NCBI GenBank assembly: GCA_910585805.1
Contig: CAJUFB010000071.1
Span: forward strand, 1 to 19,413
DNA from: an uncultured Acetatifactor sp.
GTDB lineage: Bacteria; Bacillota; Clostridia; Lachnospirales; Lachnospiraceae
DNA length: 19,413 nucleotides
Direction: 5' to 3'
The notes under the pieces are model-generated. The model did not search any database. It worked only from the letters and a program-made list of their open reading frames with translations, and was not told the DNA's origin. The position numbers and the translations under genes were made by a program. This document shows positions 7,323-15,846 of this stretch, piece after piece. The first letter of the stretch is position 1; every line of letters begins with the position of its first letter.

Positions 7323-8609
7323 ATGAAAGGATATGTTGAAAAACAGATTGTGGATCTGGGAGATCATGGGGAGCAGATTGAACAATACGGCATTTTTGAG
7401 AGCACGGAGAGAGCGGAAGGGAATGTAATCGGTATCTTTAGCTGTGAGGAAACCCGGATCAGGGTAAAGGCGTTTGTGCTGGACGAGGGGGAGGTAATGG
7501 TGCGTTTCAGGCCGGAGCGCACAGGGATATGGGAGTACCGCATCCAGGCCGGAGAGAGGATTTTGAGAGAAGGAAGCTTTTTATGCATTCAGGCAGGGGA
7601 GGGAAACCATGGGCCGGTATCCGCAGCCGGATTTGGAGTACGGGATAGAGAAGGGAATCTGTGCAGAATTCACAAGGAGGCGGCTGACCCGTCCATGATT
7701 TTTTTCAAAGGGAGCTATTATCTGTTTCCCTCCATGTCTGCCGGCTTTTATACCAGCGGGGATCTTATCAGCTGGGAGCGGCATGATTTTCTGGGTAATA
7801 TACCCATATATGATTATGCGCCGGATGTGAGGATGATTGGGGAGTACCTGTATGTCTGCGCTTCCTCCACAGGGGACTGTTCTTTCTACAGGACGAGGGA
7901 TCCCCTGACAGAGCCATTTGAGGAAATCAGGGGAGAAATTCCTTTTTGGGATCCTGCTCTGTTTCAGGATGAAGACGGACGGATTTATCTGTACTGGGGC
8001 AGCTCCAACGCGGAGCCAATCTATGGCGTGGAGCTGGAGCCGGACACCATGCGTCCCGTTGGGGATAAGCTCGGACTGATAGAAGCCCGGGAAGAGGAAT
8101 TGGGTTATGAGCGGATTGGAGAGGATCATGTGCCGCCCAGGACGGAAGAGGAAATTCAGGCATCTATTCAGGCGGTGATTCGGGAACATATGGAAGAGGG
8201 GAAAAATCCGGAAAACTATGGGGATCCTGAGGAAATGATGAAAAAGCTGCGCAGATGGTTTGGAAACAGCCCTTATCTGGAAGGCCCCTGGATGACAAAG
8301 TATCAGGGGAAATATTATCTACAGTATGCGGTTACCGGAACGGAATATAATGTATATTCGGATGGCGTATATGTGGCGGATTCCCCGTTGGGGCCGTTTA
8401 CTGCGGCGAAAAACAATCCTTTTTCCTATAAGCCGGGAGGCTTTATAACAGGGGCGGGGCATGGCTCCACTTTCGAAGCCGGGCAGGGTAATTACTGGCA
8501 TATCTCTACCATGCGGATTTCAAAAAACCACAGCTTTGAACGGAGACTGGGGTTCTTCCCAGAAGAAGGGATTTGTGGCCGCTGCAGCTGTTTATGCGGG
8601 AGATGCTGA
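7323..8609 (+). pseudogene. DUF5060 plus GH43-type glycosidase, 3'-truncated
   Basis: An N-terminal DUF5060-like beta-sandwich (roughly 5-95: EQYGIFESTERAEGN, VRFRPERTGIWEYR) precedes a GH43-style five-bladed propeller of the arabinofuranosidase/xylosidase type. Likely catalytic acids, in numbering from ATG 7320, are Asp123 (ADPSMIFFKGSYYL), Asp211 (FWDPALF) and Glu321 (LEGPWM). The start at 7323 has GAGGAG spaced 5 nt away; ATG 7320 would be only 2 nt away. The family sequence runs to GHGSTFEAGQGNYWHISTMR and FERRLGFFP, then changes abruptly to EEGICGRCSCLCGRC and a stop. The DNA at that point joins the tail of an ABC permease gene. The usual C-terminal region is therefore missing. The catalytic domain could still fold, so residual activity is possible. 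Confidence 0.72.
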
Positions 8610-8791
8610 TTCAGAACGATACCTCAAAAATTGTTACTTCGGCGGGAGAGGCAAACGCACTGGTCAATATGACCGGCAATCTGGTGAAATACTGCGTTAC
8701 CATTGTGGGCACGCTTCCGATTCTCTGCGCTTATCCTTTTGCTCAGAAATATTTTGTGACCGGCATTACGCTTGGAGGCGTGAAGGAATAA
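8573..8791 (+). pseudogene. Carbohydrate ABC transporter permease, C-terminal fragment
   Basis: The 72 codons match the end of a sugar ABC permease of the LplC/binding-protein-dependent type: LWPLQLFMREMLIQND, then a membrane helix (YCVTIVGTLPILCAYPF) and the standard ending AQKYFVTGITLGGVKE. The helices that normally precede it, including the EAA loop that contacts the ATPase, are absent because the DNA upstream is GH43 sequence. The fragment opens in another frame exactly at that joint, so this is a deletion or rearrangement scar. No start signal of its own was found. The intact GH5 gene begins 73 bp further on. Confidence 0.75.
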
Positions 8792-8864
8792 ACGGATTGT
8801 CTGTACCTGATGGTACGGGAAAAAGCAGCCGGAGATTTGTGGCCGGTTAAGGGAGGAAAATTAT

Positions 8865-9992
8865 ATGGAGCAATTGAGAGGGGTGAATCTGGGAGGGTGG
8901 CTTGTGCTGGAAAAATGGATGAATCAGAACCTGTTTGCAGGCACGGATGCCATGGACGAAACCTATCTGTGCCTTCAGCTGGGAAGGGACAGGGCCAGGG
9001 AGCGGCTGACGGTTCACAGGGAAGAATTTATCGGCGAGAGGGATTTTGAGGACATTGCGGTCAAGGGCTTTAACGCAGTCCGCATTCCCGTCCCCTTTTT
9101 CCTGTTTGAGGATGTGGGGCCGTATATTCATTGTCATGAGTACCTGGATAAAGCATTTATCTGGGCACGGAAATATGGTTTGAAGGTTCTTGTGGATCTG
9201 CATACGGCTCCCGGCGGACATAACGGGACAGATAATTCGGGAATCTGCGGCGTATGCTTATGGTCCACCAGAAGCGAGTATATGGAGTATACCCTCAGCG
9301 TACTGGAGAGAATTGCACAGCGATATGGCAAAGAGGAAACCATGTGGGGAATCAGCGTGTTAAACGAGCCCATGTGCAGCGACACGGAGGCGGCGCAGGC
9401 GCTGAATATACATAATCTGACACAGGTGTATCCCCCGGCGGATCAGGCATTGGCTGCGGAAAACACCAATTGTTCTCTGGATTATCTGCGGCAGTTTTAC
9501 AGGGATGCCTACCGGGTGATTCGAAAACATATGGGCAGTGAAAAATATGTGGTTTTCAGCGATGCCTTTGAGTTGGAGATCTGGGATGCGTTTTTGAACT
9601 GCGGCGATTTTGAGGGAGTGGTACTGGATACCCATAACTACCTGATGACGCCGGATCAGATGCTTTTTACGGAGAGGAATCTGCAGGTATATGTCAGGTA
9701 CCTGCGCAGTCTGGGAGAAAAGGTAAATGCAGCGGCGAAGCGATTTCCGCTGATTGTGGGAGAATGGAATATTCAGAATCGGGCGGACGGCCTGGAACAG
9801 ATGGGAAAAGAAGAGAAGGACAGGCTCTATACTGCTATAGCGGATGAATTTCTGGAGGGCATGAAGGATACTCTGGGTTGGTTCTACTGGAGTTATAAAA
9901 TTTATCTGGAAGGGATTGACGCAGAGTGCGACGATGCGGGAAGGTGCGTGAACCATGGTTGGCTGCGGCCCGGGGAACGGCGGGTGCCTTGA
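8865..9992 (+). CDS. GH5 family beta-glucanase/glucosidase
   Basis: The protein has 375 residues and no signal peptide, so it probably acts in the cytoplasm on imported oligosaccharides. It is a clan-A TIM-barrel enzyme of family GH5. The start RGVNLGGWLVLEKWM and the strand VLVDLHTAPGGHNGTDNSG are typical of the exo-beta-1,3-glucanase-like branch. The acid/base is Glu168 (SVLNEPM) and the nucleophile Glu300 (LIVGEWN); the substrate-binding HNY (258-259 region) and the WFYWSYK ending are also present. GGGAGG at 8851-8856 is ideally spaced from ATG 8865. This is the only carbohydrate gene in the island with no sign of damage. The exact substrate (beta-1,3-glucan, other beta-glucan or a mixed glycan) cannot be decided from sequence. 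Confidence 0.88.
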   Translation: MEQLRGVNLGGWLVLEKWMNQNLFAGTDAMDETYLCLQLGRDRARERLTVHREEFIGERDFEDIAVKGFNAVRIPVPFFLFEDVGPYIHCHEYLDKAFIWARKYGLKVLVDLHTAPGGHNGTDNSGICGVCLWSTRSEYMEYTLSVLERIAQRYGKEETMWGISVLNEPMCSDTEAAQALNIHNLTQVYPPADQALAAENTNCSLDYLRQFYRDAYRVIRKHMGSEKYVVFSDAFELEIWDAFLNCGDFEGVVLDTHNYLMTPDQMLFTERNLQVYVRYLRSLGEKVNAAAKRFPLIVGEWNIQNRADGLEQMGKEEKDRLYTAIADEFLEGMKDTLGWFYWSYKIYLEGIDAECDDAGRCVNHGWLRPGERRVP

Positions 9993-10221
9993 TGCCTGAA
10001 CCGGGACAGGGCGGTAATCATTTTTGCGGGCAATGAGTCAAGTCCGCGAAGTTGACTTTGTGCTACTGTCTGCGCGGACAGCTGATGAATGCCGCCGGCG
10101 TTGCTGTGTATTTAGTCTGGCCCCGTCGGTTTGCGGCAGGGCATTGAGTCGGCGGAATATTCGTTTTGGGTGAAACAGAGCATTTTGCATACGACAGAAG
10201 TTTCTGGAAGGAGTAGAAAGT

Positions 10222-11730
10222 ATGGCATATTGGGAAGGAATCCCTATGGGAAAGGAAGACAGGCCGGTTCTGGTTTACGATTCGTCCGCGCCGCTTGCCT
10301 ATGATATCACCGACACCAATGGCGACTGGTATATGCTGAAGCCGGAGTTTTTGGGCTGTATGGTCCTGCCCTTCAGCAAGCGGATGAGCGGACAGGAGGG
10401 CCTGGTGGAATTTGAGGGAAAACCGGTGAATTATGTGCTGGAGACCATGGCCGTGCAGGGAATGGAGTCCTGGTGGCTGGGAGTCCGGCTGGGCGGCCAC
10501 ATCACAAGGTATGGGCAGGAAGGTACCCTGCGGATCAGCGGATTTACGGATACGGACGGAAACCGGATGGAGCCGGCGGAAATCAGGGTAAAGGCGGGAG
10601 AGCGGGTGCAGCCGCTGCCCGAGTATGCGGCGCGGGAAGCCGTCGCCCTACAGGCCGCCCGGGAAGGAATTGTACTGCTGAAAAACGACAGGGGGATATT
10701 ACCACTCAAGAAGGATGCCAGGATTAATATTTTTGGCAAAGGAATTTATGAATTCCGGTTTTGCGCCGTAGGGGCGGGAAAGATCAATCCCCGGTATGAG
10801 GTGGGACTGCTGGAGGCTCTGCGGGAGCAATCCGATTTTCAATTGAACCGGGAGCTTCTGGAGTTTTATTCCCATGGAAGGGACAGCGTGCCGGGAGAAG
10901 CGCTTCTGGCCCGGGCGCGGGACTATGCTCCCAGGGCGTTAATTGTGCTGTCAAGGCCGTCCGGAGAGAACCACGATAATTCCTCCGGGGAAGGAGAGTT
11001 CTGCCTGACCGGGGAGGAAAGAGAGCTTCTGCATAAAGTGGGGGAGAGCTTTGCGGATGTGATCGTGGTGCTGAACGTGGGCTACCCGATAGAAACTGCC
11101 TTTCTCCGGGAAGAGAACATCGGCGCGGCGCTGTATACGGGTTTTGGCGGGATTCTGGGCGGAAAGGCGATCGTCGATGTGCTGTGCGGGGAGGAGAATC
11201 CCTCCGGCAGACTGACGGATAGCTGGTGCGAACGATATGAGGACAATCCGTCCGCGGCCAATTTCTATGATTGCAGGGACGGCAGGCGGCGGTTTGGCGC
11301 GGATGAGGACGTCTGGCTGGATACGGTATATGAAGAGGATATCTATGTGGGATATCGTTATTTCGAGACCTTCCACAGGAACGGGCAGGTGGCCTGGCCC
11401 TTTGGATATGGGCTGTCTTACACAGATTTTCGGACAGAGCCGGAGCAGTGCGTCTATGACAGGGAAAGCGGTCTTGGTATCTCATTTCTGGTAAAAAATG
11501 TGGGTGAAATTCCGGGGAAAGAAGTGGTGCAGGTATATCTGGCCAAGCCGGAGGGAACGTTAGAGAAGCCGGCAAGGGAGCTGGTGGAATTCGGGAAAAC
11601 CAGACTTCTGAAGAAAGGGGGAGAGCCAGAAGCTTACCTTTCGGATTCCCGGGGACAGGCTGGGGGCATACAGTACGGCGGAGGCGGCATGGCTGCTGGA
11701 AGCCGGGATCTATCGGGTGTATGCCGGTGA
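10222..11730 (+). pseudogene. Domain-swapped GH3 beta-glucosidase, front part, frameshifted
   Basis: The order of domains is reversed from ordinary GH3. A leading beta-sandwich-like section (1-140) comes first, then the GH3 C-terminal alpha/beta domain (EAREGIVLLKNDRGILPL-like region near 145-165, IVVLNVGYPIE, ENPSGRLTDSW, VAWPFGYGLSYTDF), then a fibronectin-III-like domain (VKNVGEIPGKEVVQVYLAKPEG). This permuted order is known from some ruminal and clostridial beta-glucosidases. AAGGAG at 10208-10213 gives a good start at ATG 10222. After RLLKKGGEP the frame loses similarity. One extra G in the GGGGG run at 11617-11621 would explain it, since in the shifted frame the sequence reads KKGESQKLTFRIPGDRLG and continues into the next piece. 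Confidence 0.75.
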
Positions 11731-12304
11731 AAACGTGAGAGAAGCGCAGGTCGGAGAGGTGATCGGGGAAGAGGCAAAGGAGCTGGGAATCAGCCTGATC
11801 TTGGCCCCGGCGCTTAACATACATCGCAATCCCCTGAACGGACGGCATCCGGAATACTTTTCGGAGGATCCCTATCTGGCGGGGCAGATGGCGGGGTATT
11901 ACTGTCGGGGGCTGGAAGGTACCAGAACGGGAGGCTGCTATAAGCATCTGATTGCCAATAACGCCGAGACGTCCAGAAAGCGGAACCAGAGCGTGATAAC
12001 GGAGCGGGCCATAAGGGAAATTTATTTCAGGGCATTTGAATATGCGCTTCAGGTACATCAGCCGGTAAGTGTGATGACGGCTTACAACGCCGTGAACGGC
12101 ATCTTTACTTCCGAGGATTCCGATTTGATTCAGGGACTGCTGCGGGAGGAATGCGGGTGGCAGGGCTTCGTAATGACGGACTGGGACAGCTACAGCACGG
12201 CGGATGTGGTAAAAATGCAGAAGGCGGGTAATACCTGGATTACGCCGGGCAGCATGGACGATACCTATAACAGAAGAATTGTGGAAGCGGTAAAGAAGGG
12301 ATGA
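11717..12304 (+). pseudogene. GH3 beta-glucosidase, catalytic-barrel fragment
   Basis: This is the second half of the gene begun at 10222, in the +1-shifted frame. Similarity starts at about 11622 (end of the fibronectin-like domain, YRVYAGENVREA) and then jumps directly to the middle of the GH3 TIM barrel: VGEVIGEEAKELGISLILAP, NPLNGRHPEYFSEDPYLAG, CYKHLIANN, SVMTAYNAVNG. The nucleophile is the Asp of VMTDWDS, encoded at 12179-12181. The start of the barrel, expected to be a few hundred residues, is missing, so there is an internal deletion near 11745. The end is cut as well: after TYNRRIVEAVKKG a stop comes at the joint with the next gene. The gene has three separate lesions and cannot be functional. 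Confidence 0.75.
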
Positions 12305-12308
12305 GCTT

Positions 12309-13271
12309 ATGGCCGGATTCGGCATCGGCGGATTGCAGTATGTAGAGGATGGTACGGTAAAATATGGTATTTCTCAGGATGCTTTTTATGATTACCTCAC
12401 CAAGATGAAGGAATGGTATAGCCAGGGATACATCTACTCCGACTTTGCCAGCCGGACAGACGATATGTTCTTCCTTCCCAACACGGCATTGACTTACGGC
12501 GGTGCCGCAGGTGTATGGTATGGAATCACGGATAATATCGGGGACAGCATGTCCCTTCCGGAATACAATCTGTTCGTGAATGTGGAGCCCATTAATTCTC
12601 CCGCCAATGTTGCAGGAGGGGTACAGAAATCCCTGGGCATATACCTGGATTCCGGACGTGCCAGCAACAACAGCGGCTGGGCGATTTCCACGGCATGCGA
12701 TGAGGAGAAGCTGCACAGACTTCTGGCTGCCTTCGATTACTTATACTCGCAGGAAGGCTCCAATACCAGATCCATGGGACTGTCTGCGGAGCAGGGAGCT
12801 GCAGATGTGGCGTCCTATGTGGAAAAAGGTGTGACCAACGGAACCAGAGAAAACGGCACCAAAACATGGACGGAAGAGATGGACAACTGCGCGGAGTATG
12901 GAGTGTACGCATTCTGCGCGAACCGGATGCCTGGCGTGGTGGTGGATTATGCTACCAGAACCTGTGACTTGAAGGATGGTGTGGATCGGGCCGTGGTTGC
13001 GGATGAAGCCTGGACAGCAAGCGGCAATGCCAACGTGTATCCGCTGACGGTAGGCTTTACGCCGGAAGAAACGGAGGAACTGAACAAGTTGGAGAGTGCT
13101 GTCTGGGATTATGCGAACTCCATGATTCCGAACTTCATTATGGGCAGGGAAGAATTGTCAGAGGTAAGTTTTGTGGCTTATCAAGAGCAGCTTGAATCTT
13201 TGGGTATGTCCAGAATACTGGAGATCAGGCAGGCAGCTTATGACAGGTATATGGAAAAAGCGAATAAATAA
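12309..13271 (+). pseudogene. ABC sugar-binding lipoprotein, C-terminal part
   Basis: It resembles the C-terminal 320 residues of large family-1 extracellular solute-binding proteins of the LipO type, which deliver oligosaccharides to ABC permeases. Characteristic are DYLTKMKEWYSQGYIYSDF, GWAISTACDEEKLHRLLAAFDYLYSQEG and the ending VAYQEQLESLGMSRILEIRQAAYDRYM. The N-terminal lipoprotein signal, lipobox cysteine and first domain are absent; the fragment starts 5 bp after the stop of the GH3 relic. Without export signal and first lobe it should not work. With the permease tail at 8573 it shows that a complete sugar ABC importer once belonged to this cluster. Confidence 0.78.
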
Positions 13272-13293
13272 TCAATAAATGTTAATGTGTGAG

Positions 13294-13326
13294 AAAAGGC
13301 TTGCCGGTATGTTTGGCAGGCCTTTT
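13294..13326 (+). terminator. Terminator after solute-binding protein relic
   Basis: AAAAGGCTTGCC (13294-13305) pairs with GGCAGGCCTTTT (13315-13326), with one mismatch and a 9-nt loop. Its A-run and T-run are inside the stem, so it may work in both directions. It lies 23 bp downstream of the fragment's stop codon. Confidence 0.6.
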
Positions 13327-13361
13327 GCAGTGAAAACAGTCTGGAAAGGAATCAACAGTAA

Positions 13362-13577
13362 GTTGTATTTGCAGCTTGCCATGCTCTGGGAGATGACGGA
13401 TTTCATATGCGCTGTGGCGGAGGAATTATTCTGCAGGGCGGAACGGATGAGGTTAACCGCAGGGGCCGGGCGGACTTCTCCACCAGCAGCGTGGCTCTGC
13501 GCTATGCCAGGGTGATTCTGGAGAAGTACAACGGGCAGTGGGGAGGGAGGAAGCTGCCGTACCGGTTTAAGGGATAA
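13362..13577 (+). pseudogene. Unrecognised protein tail, 71 codons
   Basis: An open frame without a start codon, bounded upstream by a stop at 13359, runs to TAA 13575-13577. It encodes DGFHMRCGGGIILQGG, TDEVNRRGRADFSTSSVALRY and a C-terminal YNGQWGGRKLPYRFKG. The last 40 residues look like real protein in composition, and the ending resembles the tail of an enzyme, possibly another carbohydrate-active protein. I cannot name the family. As it lacks a start and follows a terminator, it is probably one more 3' remnant in this decayed cluster. Confidence 0.4.
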
Positions 13578-13666
13578 ATGATTTGTTTTTGCTTGTCATA
13601 GGACGAGCAGATGAATTAATAAAATGGATTATGCAGGAAATAGGTGTATGGAGAGGGGGCGGCATC

Positions 13667-13936
13667 TTGGGACTGACGAGGGAAACGCTTGACCGGATGG
13701 CAGCGGTAGATATACGGACAGTGGATATTTCTACTCTGACGGATTTGAGAGACATAGAGATTGATACTTCTATGCCGGTGGAAAAGAAATTGGAATCTTT
13801 TGCCAGACAGACAGCTAATGTCTATGTCAACCGTATCGGGGACTATGTGGTAAAGGTTCGTTTTCAGGAGAGTGGAGCCAGTATAGATGATAAGATGTCA
13901 GAGTATCTGCGCCGTTTGTCGGAGATTTATGTATAA
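13667..13936 (+). CDS. Small DUF6870-like protein next to recombinases
   Basis: The protein has 89 residues: MGLTRETLDRMAAVDIRTVD, then an acidic stretch, then VEKKLESFARQTANVYVNRI and VVKVRF, ending DDKMSEYLRRLSEIYV. It resembles the DUF6870-type small proteins that occur on integrative elements of gut clostridia, with no established function. TTG 13667 is preferred as start because GAGAGGGGG at 13651-13659 is spaced 7 nt from it; upstream in-frame codons back to 13583 lack a ribosome binding site. It lies 195 bp before the recombinase operon and is on the same strand. That gap shows no clear terminator or promoter. It may be an accessory or regulatory factor of the element (inference). Confidence 0.55.
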   Translation: MGLTRETLDRMAAVDIRTVDISTLTDLRDIEIDTSMPVEKKLESFARQTANVYVNRIGDYVVKVRFQESGASIDDKMSEYLRRLSEIYV

Positions 13937-14131
13937 AGCCTGACTTGCTCAAAAAAATATTTTCTAAAGATAAAAAATATGCTTGCAATAAACAGGCGTC
14001 TATGCTGACTTGATATTGGGACGAAACAGTGGAACTCCTGATTTTTGGTAAAAGGCACTGACGGCTTCCTGAGAGCTTATTTCAAGGAACAGGGAGCGGA
14101 AAACCAATAACCGGAATCAGGGAGTGATACT

Positions 14132-15844
14132 ATGAAAGAAAATAAGCACTTCTATACAGCCATGTACCTGCGGTTATCCAGAGATGACAAAATTGCTATG
14201 GACGATAATACAGTGCCGGACAATAGCGATTCTGGAGAAAATGCAGGTATAAGTGGTGTATTCAAAGCCGAGAGCAACAGCATAAGCAGTCAGAGAGAAA
14301 TGATTCGCTCATTTATAAGAGAGCAGCCAGATATGGAGCTTTATGACAGCTATGTGGATGATGGCTTTTCCGGCAGCAATTACGACAGACCGGAATTTAA
14401 AAGAATGATGTGCGATATAGAGGCAGGAAAGGTGAATTGTGTTATTGTAAAAGACCTGTCTCGTTTCGGGCGCGATTATATTGAGACCGGGAGGTATCTT
14501 GAAAAGGTATTCCCGGCTCTTGGTGTGCGGTTTCTTGCCCTTACAGATCATTATGACAGTTTTTCCGCAGACTGGGGGGAGCGGACAATCGTATTGCCAG
14601 TGAAAAATTTCATTAACGACAGTTATTGCCGGGATATTTCTACAAAAGTAAAGAGCCAGCTTGCGGTAAAACGTAAAGCGGGAGAGTGCCTTGTCCCTTT
14701 TGCGGTATATGGTTACTTGAAGTCTTCAGAGGAAAAGAACAAGCTAGTGGTGGATGCTTACGCGGCGGATATTGTCAGAAAGATATTCCGGTGGAAGATA
14801 GAGGGAGTGTCCGTGGCGGCGATTGCGGGACGCCTGAATCGGCTTCAAATCCTTCCGCCAAAGGAATATAAGCAGTCGAGAGGATTGAATTACAATGGCG
14901 GTTTTCAGGGTGGCACCGGAAATGGGTGGAGCGGTGTGGCCGTGAAAAGGATTCTGACGAATGAGACTTATCTGGGACATTTACTGCAGGGGAAAACGGA
15001 AAAAGTCAATTATAAGGTAAAAAAGAATGTAGAGAAGCCAAAAGATGCCTGGGTGAGAGTGGAAAATACACATGAGTCTATTATATCGGGAAGTGATTTC
15101 CAGATCGTTCAGAATCTGTTGAAATGTGATGGACGGGTCAGTCCGGAAAGCGGTGAGATAAATCCATTCGCTGGACTGCTGTTTTGTGGGGATTGTGGGG
15201 AACAAATGGTGCGGCGCCGTGTCCGCTATGGAGGATCCGGCAAAGTATATTATATTTGTTCCACGAAAAATCGTGGAGACGGATGCAGTCGGCATAGCAT
15301 TGAAGAAAATGTTTTGAAAGAGCTTGTATTGACTGCGGTACGTGAATATGCTAACAGGTTCCTGATGCAAGAGAAACTGTTGGAACAGATAAAGGAGCAG
15401 GAAGTTAATTTTGAAGCGGTGATAGGGGCCAATCAGGAGATTGCGCGCCTGAAACAGGAGCAGGAGAAATTTGATTGCTTCCGCACAGGGCTTTATGATG
15501 ATTTGCATCGAGGTATTATCACCAAAGAGGAATTTGAGCGTTTTTACAAAGAATTCAGCCAGAAAGCGGCGAGCCTGGAACAGGCAAGGAAAGAGCAGGA
15601 AAAGCTGATTGGCGATATGTTACGCACAGGAAGTATTTATGCAGCGAAACTTGCCGTGTTCAAAGATTCTCTGGAGCTGCGGGAAATAGACCGGCACACG
15701 CTGACAAGTATGGTAGAGCGGATTCTGGTGTTTGAAGGGAAACGGATTGAGCTGAGATTCAGCTTCTGCGATCAGTATCGTGCCATGCAGGAATGTACAG
15801 CCGTTCTCTGTGAAAAGGCAACTGACGGGGAAAGGAGTGCGTGA
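14132..15844 (+). CDS. Large serine recombinase 1
   Basis: This site-specific DNA recombinase of the large serine (TnpX/TndX-like) family has 570 residues. It should cut at att sites through a covalent phosphoserine link and exchange strands by subunit rotation. The N-terminal resolvase domain has catalytic Ser16 in YLRLSRDD, the AESNSISSQRE helix, DDGFSGSNYDRPEF, and VKDLSRFGRDYIETG. Between Ser16 and AESNS there is an extra acidic insert of about 25 residues. A recombinase domain follows (AVKRILTNETYLGHLLQGK), then a zinc ribbon with Cys352, Cys355, Cys376 and Cys385, then a coiled coil. AGGGAG at 14119-14124 is 7 nt before the ATG. It is the first gene of a three-recombinase operon; its stop overlaps a potential GTG of the next gene. 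Confidence 0.93.
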   Translation: MKENKHFYTAMYLRLSRDDKIAMDDNTVPDNSDSGENAGISGVFKAESNSISSQREMIRSFIREQPDMELYDSYVDDGFSGSNYDRPEFKRMMCDIEAGKVNCVIVKDLSRFGRDYIETGRYLEKVFPALGVRFLALTDHYDSFSADWGERTIVLPVKNFINDSYCRDISTKVKSQLAVKRKAGECLVPFAVYGYLKSSEEKNKLVVDAYAADIVRKIFRWKIEGVSVAAIAGRLNRLQILPPKEYKQSRGLNYNGGFQGGTGNGWSGVAVKRILTNETYLGHLLQGKTEKVNYKVKKNVEKPKDAWVRVENTHESIISGSDFQIVQNLLKCDGRVSPESGEINPFAGLLFCGDCGEQMVRRRVRYGGSGKVYYICSTKNRGDGCSRHSIEENVLKELVLTAVREYANRFLMQEKLLEQIKEQEVNFEAVIGANQEIARLKQEQEKFDCFRTGLYDDLHRGIITKEEFERFYKEFSQKAASLEQARKEQEKLIGDMLRTGSIYAAKLAVFKDSLELREIDRHTLTSMVERILVFEGKRIELRFSFCDQYRAMQECTAVLCEKATDGERSA

Positions 15845-15846
15845 GT

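Noticed and set aside
10000..10221. tRNA or structured RNA gene between GH5 and GH3
   Set aside because: Only short stems (GTCAA/TTGAC, CTGTC/GACAG) are present; no cloverleaf or known RNA motif. The stretch appears to be plain intergenic sequence.
10784..12325. 513-codon minus-strand open frame opposite the GH3 pieces
   Set aside because: It spans a frameshift and deletion of the real gene, is rich in Pro, Arg and His, and has no motif; a codon-bias shadow.
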